Assembly (NCBI GenBank): GCA_032622095.1
Contig: CP136067.1
Location: 60,152,893-60,216,892, forward strand
DNA: 64,000 bases
Direction: 5' to 3'
Origin: Siphonodentalium dalli
Taxonomy: Eukaryota > Mollusca > Scaphopoda > Gadilida > Siphonodentaliidae
A program made the position numbers and the translations under genes. Numbering within the stretch: position 1 is the stretch's first letter; the number at the start of each line of letters is the position of its first letter. The notes beneath the pieces are model-generated. The model was not told the origin of the DNA, made no database searches, and saw only the letters and a program-made list of their open reading frames with translations. Shown here piece after piece: positions 45,839 through 58,713 of the stretch.

Positions 45839-47368
45839 CCGATTTAAAAAAATGTTTGCATATTATTCACCACCAAGCATACACCATGCATACTCACATA
45901 CGAAAACCATTACATATTAATTAAAGCTCCAATATATGCCATATACATGTATGCCTAATAATATGATATTGAGGGTGTTCCCATTTCTGACTATGGTTTC
46001 TTGTTCTCACTTCGCCGACGAGCCTGTAGAAATATCTCGTCGTGTCGCGCCTATACAGTTTGCTCCCGAGCATTCAGCATTCAGCATGCCGCCTTGAATG
46101 CGTTTCAATTGAGTCGTCGTCAGATGAGCGATTTTCATGTTCACTCAGTGAATAGTAGTAAACTGTTGTTTGCAAAGACGAATCGTATTAAGCTATAAAA
46201 ACCCTACGTCTCTCCAAAGATGATCATCTTAAATTGTTTATTTTCCTAAATAATGGCAAGTCCTCAAGTAAATATATTCTTCATCCCCAGACAATCGAGG
46301 AGGCAAGCACCTGGTTTTTAACGACTTCAAATTCCCCATCAAATCACGTCCATCCGAGAATGTGCATTGGTGTGTTGCAATAATGGATATGGTGCCACCA
46401 TCAACACAAAGAACGACATAGTTATGCAATGAGTCAACACAACCATCTATCTGATTCCAACCAGGTACTACACATGCATGTTCTTATTACATACATTTAC
46501 TTGCAGATACCATAGAAAAACACTCACTCTCAGTTCCGTTTCAAAGTTCTGCCCATTTCCTTTCAAAACATGGTCAGAATCCCAAAAGACATTTTCGGCA
46601 CTATTCCACACTGCACACTTTAAAAAAAAAATGTACATGTCCCATAAGGAACCAGGGTAGAACATTTAATTGTCATTTGATTAACTAAGATGTATAATAA
46701 CCAAGTGTGTCACAATTTGCTACCTTTTCAGAACATCTGAGAATAATGTTCGGGATATATGTAAAAATCTATTACCAAATTTGGTTGCCATTCTGGAAGC
46801 CATCTTGAGTAATTTGATCTATAAACACCGTAGTGCGGCACATTTAAGATTAAACACCTTTCATACATTTTACTTTAAAAATATGGTCCAAACCAAAAAA
46901 AGTTAATTTTTGCTTATATTTATGGCAAGTTTATGAAGGAAAAATTTCTGGTAATGTCAGGGGGGGGGGTCGAAAAAAAATTGCAGGCACGTATGCTGAT
47001 TTTTGACTTTCGACCCTTGTTGGGACCCACCCACCCCCGCGTCCAAATTTGTTTCCGTTTTCGGCAGTTTTTTCCGACCATTTTTTGACACCCACCCCAT
47101 TTTAACACTAAAACAGAGATGTGCGGGGGGAATTTCACTGTAAACAGTTGTATATGAATTTCTGTGCATACTATTAGTCATGGATGTGAACATTGACATG
47201 TAAATAGGAACAAGTCATTTTGGGGTTATTCGGTCCAAAAAAAAACATGGCTGCCAGCAGCCTATTGGATTTCAAAATTCAATCCATTAGCATGGGCTAC
47301 AGGCTATACTGTTTGTCTGATCATCATGAAATTTGTCATTTATGTTAATATTGAAATATAGATGTGTT
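45839..47368. other. No gene recognised
   Basis: A scrap near 45974-46005 (CCCATTTCTGACTATGGTTT) matches the LINE end at about 50028. 46960-47120 is rich in homopolymer runs of A, G and C. No coding frame is convincing. Confidence 0.4.
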
Positions 47369-47958
47369 TTAAAGGGGTACTGTACGCCATTTTCATTAAA
47401 TTTCCGGTGACAACAACGATCTAATATCGATAATATATAGAAACATAAGTAATTTGAGTCGAAGATGTATTCTGTAAACGCTCAGGTTAATAGGCTATCT
47501 TAAAATTTAATAATTTAAAAGTTAATAATTTGATATAAATTGAATTTATGACTGGAGCCATAAAATGGCGTCAATTAAATTACGAATTACCGTAATCAAA
47601 AATAGTAATTGAGGGATACTGGATTTTTAAACCGATCGCACACACGATTGCTTAAAATATTATGATGATACGGGGAGAACACTCAAGCCACTCACTGACT
47701 AGCGACGATACAATAACTTAAATGATTATATGGGACTAGTATGCATATAATATAACTTTTATTTGATTCATTTGGTTGAAAACTTTACAAAAATTACTCG
47801 ACAACGACAATTTGTATTTTTGCATTCCGTAAATTTGTCATCCGTAACATGACTTCGTACTCAACAGACTTTCAAATAATGGAAAAATTGTTACCTTATT
47901 CTCCGACTCGGAGACTATAGAAACCAACAACAACATTTGGCGTACAGTACCCCTTTAA
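47369..47958. mobile_element. TTAA-flanked MITE, 590-bp family, copy 2
   Basis: Full-length counterpart of 12070-12660 in the same orientation. Ends are identical and there are only scattered differences inside (for example AATTTCCGG for AATTTCAGG near the left end), so both insertions are fairly young. Confidence 0.9.
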
Positions 47959-48260
47959 ACCAAACTCATTGCAAAAACAGTCAAAAAGACTTGCAGGAAA
48001 AATATTTTTGAGTTGCGGAAAAAATTGTTTGTTGGTCCTATCGACCACCAACCCACCCCGGCATACGTGCCCGGAAAAACCTTTTTTCCGCCTCCCTGGT
48101 AATGTCACCTTACGTTACATTACGTCTGTAGTGGACGCTGGCGGTCTGCCACTATATCCACCTCACATTGTGTTATTTCACCGTATTCGCGACTGCATCT
48201 CTAGACATATTTGGGTTGTATGATTGAAAATCAGTCACCAATTCCGCTTTATAGTCATAC

Positions 48261-48850
48261 TTAACATTCTGATTTTTCCAATGATGATCTAGTCTGTTTT
48301 ATATCTTCAGCATACACCACTTCGTCTGGTAGATTGTTGTCATGTAGTGACCACTCTTTGGCTGAATGTGTGTTTTCTCGCGTCACAGTTAGATCTTTCT
48401 TTGTACAGTTTATAGTTGTGGTCTCTGGTCCGAGATTCGGTGTTTCTGGTAAGAATGTTTGATACTTCCGGATCGTAGCAGTTGAACATTCAATCATATC
48501 ACATCGGTGGCTTCTGTACATCAGGGTTGGTAGTTCCATTTTTCTTAGACTATCCTCGTATCCCATATCTTTTCGTCCTGGTACTAATTTTGTTGCTCTC
48601 TTTTGAACTTTTTCCATTGGAACTGTGTGTTTTTTTTTTTTAGATATGGTCTCCAAGCAGGTTGAGCATATTCGAGTAATGTTCTTACCAGTCCTTTATA
48701 GAGTTTTGCCATTGTGGTGTAGTCTAAGTAGGTGCATGATCTTCTGGTGGCTCCAAGAACACTGTTGGCTTTCTGTATTTTTTCGTTTATGTGGTCTTCA
48801 AATTATAGATTTCTGTCAGTGGTGACTATAGTAACAATTAACCAAGGTGC
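48261..48850 (-). pseudogene. Non-LTR retrotransposon remnant: RT C-terminus
   Basis: The minus strand reads KANSVLGATRRSC, LYKGLVRTLLEYAQPAW and then, across an A run, EKVQKRATKLVPG, MGYEDSLRKMELPTLMYRSH and RCDMIE. These are the thumb and connection motifs of CR1-like reverse transcriptases ('LEYA...W', 'VQRRATK', 'LPTLxYRRxRGDMIE'). The 131-codon open part ends at 48261. The catalytic FADD-type box would lie upstream and is absent. Its orientation is opposite to the LINE at 49192. Confidence 0.8.
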
Positions 48851-49190
48851 ATCAGACATGTAAGTATTCAATGTAATAGAAGGCAGAATAGCAAATGTTA
48901 TACATCAGCCACATCAGCGATTGCAGGGCAGGCTGTGGCAATATCTGCAATTTTCCATATATGATATACGGACTGTGGACTATATCCTGTACCTGTAGCA
49001 GATACCGAAGATCCAATTGAGAGCTTATTTTTAATATTGTCATTATTATTGACCCAGAATGCCGACGAAGATCTAAATTAAGCAACCGAGTTTGAGGACT
49101 GTATGATGTTGATCACTTGATGTATCACTGTCAGTATCTGTAACGCATTCACTGTCAGTATTACTGTTATCACTGTTCCCAACTGACCTA
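48851..49190. other. Spacer between two LINE remnants
   Basis: Contains short repeats of ATCACTGT/CACTGTCAGTA near 49120-49165. No gene recognised. Confidence 0.4.
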
Positions 49191-49191
49191 C

Positions 49192-50090
49192 ATGTATCAG
49201 CTCAGAAACCAGGTCATACAAAGCGCCACCCAATCACCATATCTTGGAGTCACGCTCTCAAACGATATGAAATGGTTGCCATACATAGACAAGATCGAGA
49301 AGAAGGCTAATAGCACGCTCGGATTCATCAGAAGAAACCTTAGGAAGGCACCATTCAAGAGTAAATGCGTAGCGTATGAGACACTCGTAAGATCGTCGCT
49401 GGAATACGCAGCCGTCGTGTGGGATCCTCATCAGCAGCAGAACATCGACGCCCTGGAGAGAATACAGAGAGGAGCTGTACGGCTCATGGCCGGCGATTAC
49501 CAATCGAAGGACATGGCCAAACTGATGAATGACTGCGAGATAAGACCACTCGAAGAAAGAAGGAAAGACCAGAGTCTGGAGCTCTTTCACAAGATGGATA
49601 AGGGGCAGGTGTCGGCTGTAAACACTCAGTGCTTAATTAAACCAAAAAAGGTGGGCAGAAAAATCCGAGCCAAGAAATTTGCAGATTTCAGTGCCACAAA
49701 TATAGTCTCAAAACAGGAATGTAATAATTCACTGTCCTACCGGTAAGAGCCACTGGTGACAAACTCTGCTGAATACTCAAATTCATTCTTCCCACGGACA
49801 ATTATTCAGTGGAACACTCTAAACGAGATGGACGCATGCGAAATTCAAAATAGAACAGCAGCGGACAACTCAACAGTCCCGCAAAGAACATAATTATCTC
49901 TCTCCCGGCGTTCTACACATCCGCCGTACACCATCCAGATCCAGATGCAGGGATTGTCTGTCAAAATCCGGTGGAGAACTTAGGATGTGTTCGACAAGTA
50001 CTAACAACAGCAGTATGAATACAAGAAAACCATAGTCAGAAATGGTAACGCCACCAAGATCATATTATTAACCATAAATATAAATTATAA
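49192..50090 (+). pseudogene. Non-LTR retrotransposon remnant: RT C-terminus and 3' end
   Basis: A 184-codon frame (49192-49746) encodes YLGVTLSNDMKW, KKANSTLGFIRRNL, SSLEYAAVVWDPH and RIQRGAVRLM, the conserved C-terminal RT and thumb region of CR1/L2-type LINEs. A frame change near 49746 is followed by NSFFPRTIIQWNTLNEM, the usual last conserved block of these ORF2 proteins. The 3' end (about 50010-50065) recurs in reverse at 37622-37668. The 5' truncation and frameshift mean it is inactive. Its sequence differs enough from the 48261-48850 fragment to be another family. Confidence 0.85.
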
Positions 50091-50211
50091 TACAATTATT
50101 ATATAAACTAGCTTTCAAATTTTATGTGGGAAATTTGCATACTTCTATATTTCAAGTTTTCACGTTTCTCGTGTTATACATTACTTTCTTCAAACTGTCT
50201 TCTTTATTACA

Positions 50212-50790
50212 CAAGCTGATGGGCCCGACTTCGTCCGGGATGTTTCCCATCTGATTTCCGGCGAAAGGCGCGATTTGACCTTCAATTGACTATTTCGAAA
50301 GTCAAGTCAGGGTCATGATTTGACCCGTCCAAAACACCCCCACCCGGAGAAAAGTACCACTAGGTATCAAATTTCGTCGAAATCCGTCAGTTTTACCGCA
50401 CTTGACCTTTAATTAACAATTTTGAAGGTCAAGGTAAGGTCGGAGTCATGATTTGACCCGTCCAAAATACTCCCCCGACAAAAGTACCCATAGGTATCAA
50501 ATTTCGTCGAAATCCATCCGTTTTACCCTTTGATTGACCACATTGAAGGTCAACGTCACGCCGATGTCACGATTTGACCCGTTCAAAACACTCCCCGGAC
50601 AAAAGTACCCCTAGGTATCAAATTTCGCCGAAATTTGTCCGTTTTACCCAAATTGACCTTGCATTGACAGTTTTAAAGGTCAAGGTCAGGTCGGGCTCAC
50701 GATTTGACCCGTCCAAAACACTTCCCGGACACAAATACCCATAAGTATCAAATTACGTTGAAATCTATGGAAAGCCGAAGAGGACATGTT
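50212..50790 (-). mobile_element. Helitron family 2 relative
   Basis: The minus-strand 3' end has hairpin CCCGGACGAAGTCGGG, then CCCATCAGCTTG (CTTG in place of CTAG). The interior is about four ~125-bp monomers with GATTTGACCCGTCCAAAACA and AAATTTCGTCGAAATC, similar to those at 7450-8000. The 5' terminus could not be found; the homology fades near 50780. Confidence 0.7.
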
Positions 50791-51224
50791 AGCTGCTAAT
50801 TGCTAGATATACGACGCACGACTTGTCGCGGTATTTTAAAGGTGTTTCAAACTAGGAGATAGAAGGATTCTGCGTTTCAAATGGTGATGAATTATAGTAA
50901 TTTATTCAAATTTTATGGCATAAATTGTTATTAAAACCGTATATACTATAATAAAAATGAATGACTCGAAAATTAAGTGGGCCTTTAAACAAAGTCAAAA
51001 TTGCAGTTAGGCTCATCTCATACTCGTTTAATCAGCGATATTCTGCTGCACAGTTTGTTATAGTTCCCAGTATTCATTGAGCGTTATAGCCCCACTGTTA
51101 TAATTCGCCTTTAGCAGGCGTACTCTTGCCTCAGATTATTGAGATATTAGGTCACACGTAATGACATTAAATCGCATGGAAACATAGCAATTGTGTGGGC
51201 TGCTTGGCGTGAATATTTAATGAG
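50791..51224. other. No gene recognised
   Basis: AT-rich, featureless. Confidence 0.4.
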
Positions 51225-52010
51225 AAATAAAGTCATACGTAATGACAATAAACTCAAGAAAACCCGCGAAAACAAAACAAAATCACCTTTAATGTTTTAA
51301 GTTATTTCCTTCATAAAAAGAATCTTCGTGATAATGAACCCTCCCAATACTTTAGAATATAGAATTAATCTTAAAATAACAAAAACCTTCGGAATACAGA
51401 ACCTTCGGAATAACGAACCTTCTGATTGGTGAACCTTCGGAATAGCGAACATTCAGAGACATTTCGGAATAGTGGACATTCTGGATAGTGAACCTTCGGA
51501 ATAGAGACATGCCCCCAATATTCATATTATATGCCCAGAGTTCAAAGGTATGGGCCCATAAAATCCTAAATTTGGCCCTTAAAATATTGAACTCCAAATT
51601 GGAGCCCACACAGAACATCAATTAAGTCAACTGCACCTGTGTCATGTCCCAATGCGGGAGGGTCCACAATATACCACAACATTCATATTATATGCCAAGA
51701 ATTCAAAAGTATGGGCCCACGTAATGACATTAAATCTCAAGAAAACCCGCGAAAACAAAATAAAATCACATTTAATGTTCTAAGTTAAGTTATTTCCTCC
51801 TGTATCTGTATCGGTATGCGCGCAGGATCAGTTCGGATGTGAGCGCACACTCCGTAAAAAGAATCTTTGTGATAATGAACCCTCTCAAATTAGTCTCAAT
51901 ACTTTAGAATATAGAATTAACCTAAAAATAACAAAAACCTTCGGAATAGAGAACCTTCGGAATAGCGGACCTTCGGGATAGCGAACCTTCATAATAGAAA
52001 CATGCCCCCA
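51225..52010. repeat. Nested direct repeats with CCTTCGGAATAG words
   Basis: The block AATGACATTAAATC... (near 51165 and 51719), the block CAAGAAAACCCGCGAAAACA (near 51254 and 51740) and the block TACTTTAGAATATAGAATTA (near 51348 and 51899) each recur about 500-560 bp apart, so this is an old direct duplication. Within each copy GAACCTTCGGAATAG is repeated several times with small changes. Confidence 0.75.
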
Positions 52011-52740
52011 CAAGTACACCGGTGACGTAAACACATGTGCTAATCTTTGTTGTACTATCGTGACTCTATCGGTACGATTTATACTCAGTACGAAATACCC
52101 ATAATAATACAGTCGCCCAGTGGATTATCGATCGACCACAGAATATGAAAATCTGCGTACCAAGCAACACCACGGTGTGGCGTAATGATTATGTCAACAA
52201 TAACAACAACAACAACATCTCTAACACCGTAAGATAATCGTTCGATCTACTGTGTAGTGCGTACTAGCACTGTACATTGCGACGACTTCTTCTGAAAACA
52301 ACCATTGAGTGGAACCGCTTCAAACAGTCAGATGTTGATTCAGGCGATCGGTAATATTGAATGTCTGAAGGATTTATTAAATATGGATTCTATTTTCTAG
52401 ACGTTTCATACGAGTGTCGTGGAATAGGATTCTGAACATTGCTGGAGTATTGATCAAGTAAACCTGACAGTGCGAAGAGCACTTCAAAACTCAGTCATAA
52501 GCCAACTAGAACAGAGGTCATGTAAACTTACAGGTTGTATTATACATGCATATATTGTGACCACATAAATGATATATACAACTGCAGTGACTTCTTCATT
52601 ATTTCAGTATTTGATACCATAACCATGGTCGTTCCATAGTAATCCATACCATAATTTTTGGTTTTACATACCGGTAGGGTACCGGATTGTTTGGTTACTT
52701 TTTTTTATTTCGTACTTTGTAGAAAATCATTTATTTGTTT
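52011..52740. other. No gene recognised
   Basis: A short (AAC)n run lies near 52195-52215; otherwise featureless. Confidence 0.4.
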
Positions 52741-52890
52741 CCATATGGTGTGACATACATGTAGTAACATGGTACGAAATGACCAATTGATTTCCTACAT
52801 GGTACGAAACGACCAAACAATAAGGTATGAAACTACCAAAAATATGGTACGAAACTACCAAAAATATGGTACGAAATGACTTAAGATGAT
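52741..52890. repeat. Short tandem repeat (ATGGTACGAAACTACCAAAA)
   Basis: About five units of roughly 22-30 bp carrying TGGTACGAAA(C/T)GACC or a close variant; the last units are the most regular. The phrase CTATGGTACGAAACG recurs alone near 59213. Confidence 0.8.
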
Positions 52891-52972
52891 ACAAAACGGC
52901 ATGTACCCATTTATATCTCCTCGGCAAGGGGAACAACCAGACAGTGACCCTGTAGACTAGCAGCGCCAACAT

Positions 52973-53098
52973 CGTTGGTTTGATATTAGGCCCTATATCA
53001 CCCTGAGGTAACCTCATATCACAACCAGCCTGACGACGAAGTCTGATATGAGGCTACTGAGGACTGAAATCAGGCCTATAATATAAAACCAACCAAGT
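52973..53098. repeat. Inverted repeat, fold-back type
   Basis: GTTGGTTTGATATTAGGCC at the left pairs with GGCCTATAATATAAAACCAAC at the right. Inner parts (CCTCATATCA and TGATATGAGG) also pair. Confidence 0.75.
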
Positions 53099-53510
53099 AA
53101 TACCCTACATGATTGTATCTATTAATTACGGTAGTTCGCCTCTTAGTAACAGTGTAATATTGACAACTTTTTCTAATGAGTGACATCACAAAAAATTGGT
53201 ATCTATGCCTATTCTAATAGTGAAATAGAATTACACCATGTCAAAGCCATACCGTGTATTACTCAGATCGTGATGTCATAAAATCATACATGTATTACTC
53301 TTAATTAGTGATGTCGTAAAATGATATTACTCGATTTAGGGCAAATTGAAGTGATATTCAGCTAAGTACAAATGGAGTTTGATAACAAGCCATATCGTGC
53401 AAAAATGTCATATCTAATTAATAATTTTCGAACAAATTTTGGACCGATATACATTTACGAACATGACATTTGGAACTTATTCCCTATTCCTTATTTTTTT
53501 AAATGTCGCT
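53099..53510. other. No gene recognised
   Basis: AT-rich; TGATGTCxTAAAATxATA-like phrases recur near 53270 and 53310. Confidence 0.35.
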
Positions 53511-53618
53511 TTCGACCGATTTGACGGCATGGCCCGGGTGGGTGGCCGGCCCCAAATACCACCTAGAAACACCCCGACCCCACCCATCACCCACGGGGGG
53601 TGCCACCCCGAGTAGACC
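53511..53618 (+). repeat. Solo unit of the 141-bp GC-rich minisatellite
   Basis: Matches the monomers at 54470-55895 (CGACCGATTTGACGGCATGG, GGTGGCCGGCCCCAAATACC). It stands alone about 850 bp before the array. Confidence 0.85.
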
Positions 53619-54469
53619 CCGAAGCCACAACAAATAGTTTTCATGGCTGGCTCAACCGATTTTCGTGGCTGGTTAGCTAGCTAAGCCGGCTCAGTCACGA
53701 CGTTCGTGGCTGACGAAATATGGCGGCTCAGCCGGCTGAGATGTTATCATTCAGCGTATTTTCGTTTCCGAAATGTTCCTAATCCCCTGTTACCGGTTAT
53801 AGACGCTTTTTTTTTGCGTTTGTAGAATTCCAGACCACACGTAATCTTTTGATGTTGGGCTTTTCCATTATGGCGAAAATTCAAGAAGGACTGGCATGGA
53901 TATACTATGTAGTTTCCCATCTAATCGGTATAAGTAGTTACATTGGGACTTCTGTCTACTTCAGACTGCTATCATCACTGCCATCTTGCGATATATGCAT
54001 GCATCATTGAATGATGAACCCGATAGTAATGATATATAATATTTCAAACTATTTTCTATTCTTATGTGTATATATTGACAAATGCCAGTGATGTCTGAGA
54101 CTGGGTGTTATCAATATAAACAATTTATATTTTAACCCTTTCAATACCGAATGGATGCGCCCATTTAGTTATATGAAAGCATTCATTGTGATAGTCTATT
54201 CCACATTAAGGGGCCAGGTGTTCTGATACTATAACAACCATGCCGTGTCCATGCGAGTATGCCAATATTAGGCAATGCGGTTCAGTTCTTTGCGATTCAC
54301 AGTACAGTTGTGTTTGACATATAAGCCTATGCACACGGCTCAGCCATTTTACAATTCCGGCGGCGGAGAGTTTTAAATGTGGCTGGCGTTAGAAATAATA
54401 TGGCTGGCGGCGGCTTGTGGCCAATATGGCTGGCGGCGGCGGCGTGCGATGGCGGCTTCGGACTCTAAC
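53619..54469. other. No gene recognised
   Basis: Contains GGCTGGCGGCGG-type short repeats at 54380-54445 and GGCTCAGCCGGCT-like wording near 53690-53740. Confidence 0.4.
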
Positions 54470-55895
54470 CCCGAGGGGGTGAAAATGGGGTATGGACCAT
54501 TTTCGAGAACGGTAAGGATTTCGACCGATTTGACGGCATGGGCGGGTGGCCGGCCCCAAATACAACCTAGAAACACCCCGACCCCCCACCCATCACCCCG
54601 GGGGGTGTCACCCCGAGGGGGTGAAAATGGGGTATGGACCATTTTCGAGAACGGTAACAATTTCGACCGATTTGACGGCATGGGTGGGTGGCCGGCCCCA
54701 AATACCACCTAGAAACACCCCGACCCCCCACTCATTACCCCCGGGGTGCCACCCCGAGGGGGTGAAAATGGGGTATGGACCATTTTCGAGAACGGTAAGG
54801 ATTTCGACCGATTTGACGGCATGGGTGGGTGGTCGGCCCCAAATGCCACCTAGAACCACCCCGACCCCCCCCCCCCCACCATCACCCCCGGGGGTGCCAC
54901 CCGAGGGGGTGAAAATGGGGTATGGACCATTTTCAAGAACGGTAAGGATTTCGACCGATTTGACGGCATGGGTGGGTGGCGGGCCCCAAATACCACATAG
55001 AAACACCCTGACCCCCCACCCATCACCCCCGGGGGTGTCACCCCGAGGGGGTGAAAATGTGGTATGGACCATTTTCGAGAACGGTAAGGTTTTCGACCGA
55101 TTTGACGGCATGGGTGGGTGGGTGGCCCCAAATACCACCTAGAAACACCCCGACCCCCCACCCATCACCCCCGGTCGAAATCCTTACCGTTCTCGAAAAT
55201 GGTCCATACCCCATCTTCACCCCCTCGGGGTGGCACCCCCCGGTGGTGATGGGTGGGGGGTCGAGGTGTTTCTAGGTGGTATTTGGGGCCGGCCACCCAC
55301 CCATGCCGTCAAATCGGTCGAAATCCTTACCGTTCTCGAAAATGGTCCATACCCCATTTTCACCCCTCGGGTGGCACCCCCCGGGGGTGATGGGTGGGGG
55401 GTCGGGGTGTTTCTATGTGGTATTTGGGGCCGGCCACCCACCCATGCCGTCAAATCGGTCGAAATCCTTACCGTTCTCGAAAATGGTCCATACCCCATTT
55501 TCACCCCTCGGGTGGCACCCCCCGGGGGTGATGGGTGGGGGTCGGGGTGTTTCTAGGTGGTATTTGGGGTCGGCCACCCACCCATTCCGTCAAATCGGTC
55601 GAAATCGTTACCGCTCTCGAAAATGGTCCATACCCCATTTTCACCCCCTCGGGGTGGCACCCCGGGGGTGATGGGTGGGGGTCGGGGGGTGTTTCTAGGT
55701 GGTATTTGGGGCCGGCCACCCACCCATGCCGTCAAATCGGTCGAACTCCTTACCGTTCTCGAAAATGGTCCATACCCCATTTTCACCCCCGGGGGTGATG
55801 GTTGTGGGGTCGGGGAGTTTCTAGGTGGTATTTGGGCCAGCCACCCACCCATGCCGTCAAATCGGTCGAAATCCTTTCCGTTCTCGAAAATGTCC
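54470..55895. repeat. Head-to-head 141-bp GC-rich minisatellite, inverted at 55173
   Basis: About five direct units (landmark GAAAATGGGGTATGGACC near 54481, 54622, 54763, 54911 and 55052) run to about 55173. About five units in the opposite orientation follow to 55895. The period is 141 bp, a multiple of three, so long proline- and glycine-rich frames stay open on both strands; I regard them as artefacts. The two halves could fold on each other into a ~700-bp hairpin. Confidence 0.93.
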
Positions 55896-56108
55896 ATTCT
55901 GCTTAGGGCCCTCAACTGCTATGGCAGTCCTAGGATAAGATTGAAGTTCCCCAGTTGAAGTTGGTGATGTTCACCAATTTGGAGCCTCGATTATAGATTT
56001 TATCTTCTGCAAATTAGGGGATGATATAGAAACTTCCCAGATGGGAAAACGTAACTAAAAACAATGTTAATTTGATACCATAGTTACTTCCCAGAAAATG
56101 AGGCCTAA

Positions 56109-56202
56109 GCAGAATGAGGTCCCCAGAGGGTGAATTTAGTTATGCTAGCCCGCTATGCAGGGTAGCATCACTAAATTCACCCTCTGTGGACCTCATTCTG
56201 CA
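56109..56202. repeat. 94-bp palindromic hairpin
   Basis: GCAGAATGAGGTCC at the left and GGACCTCATTCTGC at the right, with AGAGGGTGAATTTAGT pairing to ACTAAATTCACCCTCT inside. A small loop lies near 56150-56160. A related CATTCTGCTTAGGGCC lies at 55894-55909. Confidence 0.85.
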
Positions 56203-57225
56203 AATGACAGACACGCTATTTGCAGGCTTGCATGAGTGATGTGTTAGGCCTATGCCATTTAAAATTAATTCGGGGAGATCAATGCATTAGTTTCTATTTC
56301 CACTTAAGAGCAAATGATTTGTGATTAAACGTAAAATATTTGCACTTAAGCGCAAAAATTCATAAGTAATTGTATGTCATAATTTGCAAAGTTCTGTCCA
56401 ATTCTTGTTAAAATATGACTAGATTCATAATGGTGATATTTGGTTAAATTTCATACCGAGTTATGTATAATCGAATTATTGAGGGATCGGGAGGGACTTG
56501 GATCATACGAATGACATATATTCATTGCTCCAATTATCTCTTAACATGAGCAATACAAAATGAAGTCACATTTCCGAACCAGTTCCATACAGCAGAACCT
56601 GATCTAGAAGATATTAGCCAAAAAACGTCAAATTCCCTCTTTCAGCTGTCATTTTGACGACCATCTTGGGCGGGGAGTTCCAATTTTACCCTTAAAATGT
56701 GGCATTATATCTCTCAGAGTCATACGAACTGAATATGCCTAATTTTAAATCGTATATTTCATGGCGAGATTAATTGCGACATTTATTAAATAATATAATC
56801 ACGAAACGCTCTATAAATTTGGAAAACCCCTTAAAAAGAGGGGTTAAAGTGAAATTTCAGCGTGGCTCAATATCTAATATAAAAGAAGATGTACATATGT
56901 GCAAAGTTTCATGCTTTAGTAACAATTTGAACAATTGCCTTGAAAATTTGACTTAATCTACTCCACTATATGTTCTATATATTATAGTGAATATTTATCG
57001 TCGTTCGATTTGCACCGAGTGAACTCATACTCCAAATCGTCACATCGACATGACATTGGAACTCCCATGTTTATTTCTATATTTCTGACGTCACGGATTT
57101 TGCGAACAAAATTGGTGGCCAGCGCCCCTAGCGTTAATTTACGAATTGCTTATAGGTTTGTGTTTTAATCATTAATTTCAAATGAGCTCATTGGTTTGAC
57201 CTGAAATAGTTGATTCCGCTTTTAG
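56203..57225. other. No gene recognised
   Basis: AT-rich without repeats of note. The small frame 56774-56956 resembles nothing known. Confidence 0.4.
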
Positions 57226-57575
57226 ATATTAGTTTGATAACGATAATCATTGATCGTGGGAAATAGTATATTGGTTTAAAATATGTCTATTGATTATTAG
57301 TTTTACAATAAGGTCTATTAATTTTACAATAAGTTATTAGTTTTACAATAAGTTAATGACCGTTTTAGATATAGGTTTTACAATAAAGTCTATTAATTTT
57401 ACAATACGGTCTATTAATTTTACAATAGGTTATTAGTTTTACAATAAGTTAATTACGGTTTTATTTATTAGTTTTACAATGAGTTATTAGTTTTACAATA
57501 AGGTCTATTAGTTTGATAACGATAATCACTGATCGTGAGAAATAGTCTATTGGTTTGAAATATGTCTATTGATTG
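57226..57575. repeat. (TTAGTTTTACAATAAG)n array between direct repeats
   Basis: About a dozen copies of TTTTACAATAAG(T/G) lie between two ~68-bp direct repeats that begin TTAGTTTGATAACGATAATC (57232 and 57513). Confidence 0.85.
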
Positions 57576-57991
57576 AGAAAATATGGCTATTGAAACGGAA
57601 TGTACGTTTACTGAATATGAGCAAAGCTGTATTAATTGTCTGTTATTAGATATTAGTTGAACAATGAATACTATTAAATTAAAATAGAACATTAATTTTG
57701 CATCGGTCAACGTTGATTGTGAATCTATATCTGTTAACACGTAATTTAATCTTATTGAATCAAAGAACGACCATTGGTTTGAAAATGGAGTCTATTGTTT
57801 TGAAATAGATTGTAGTTGTTTTTCACAAACCACCATTAACTTTTATTTCATGTAATTTCCGACCGAATGGCTGCCCATACTAGGGCCCCAATAATTGCAT
57901 AGTTCATTTATCCAATGATCAGTTAACATAAACAATATAAAATAAAGTCAATTATAACATGCAGCAGCTATGATTCTAGATGTGTGCCCAT

Positions 57992-58510
57992 TTAAAGATG
58001 CATAATCCGAATTAACGCTCCCAAATTATTATTTTATTTGACCTCGACTGGTGAAAAGTATTTGATTCGAGTCGATGAACCCACACATCAAAGCTCATGC
58101 AGAATGATCAGATCTATGCCGATTTTTTACATTTGTTATTTCACGAGATATGTAATTCGGCCTGGTAATTATTGGTCTCGGACCAAATTCCGAATGAAGA
58201 TGGATAACTCTAAAATAAAGTGCTCAAGTTGGGTCATTCTGAACTCCTCGACCTGTGACCCCTGCGGGCACTGTGACGGAATCTGACGAGGTTTGCCGAA
58301 TGCAAGTTGGGTGTTAGATATTTGACAAGTCGCCCAAATATCAAGTTGATAAATAACACGTTTTTTTGACAATTTTATACTATAGTTGACTGTCGTTTTT
58401 GGGCAATTAATCGATTAATCTATAACTGAAGCGCCATTTAAAAAAAAAATGTTGTTGGAATTTGATGATATGGGACCATCGAATCGGATTATGTAGCCTA
58501 GTACTTTTAA
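57992..58510 (+). mobile_element. TTAA-flanked MITE, ATCCGAATTAACGCTC family, copy d
   Basis: Begins TTAAAGATGCATAATCCGAA; the right end is diverged but carries TTAA at 58507-58510. The interior has an insertion relative to copies b and c around 58230-58300 (GAACTCCTCGACCTGTGACC and a TGTGACGGAATC word). Confidence 0.8.
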
Positions 58511-58713
58511 ACCATTATAATTATCCACTCACTGTTTCGTCCATATATAGTTCATCTCGCGGCTGATGCAATACTGGTAACGATATAGCAGGCCTACTCT
58601 ATGACTATAGAGATGACTTTATACTCTCAACAACAGTTTCTACATAGCAACCACCCGCCAATTATGGGATCGATCCTCTAGTTACGTCCATGTACGAAAT
58701 ATTATCCGATCTG
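58511..58713. other. Spacer
   Basis: No feature recognised. Confidence 0.4.

Noticed and set aside
54377-55958. Proline/glycine-rich frames of 100-198 codons
   Set aside because: The 141-bp minisatellite period is divisible by three, so frames remain open on both strands by construction.
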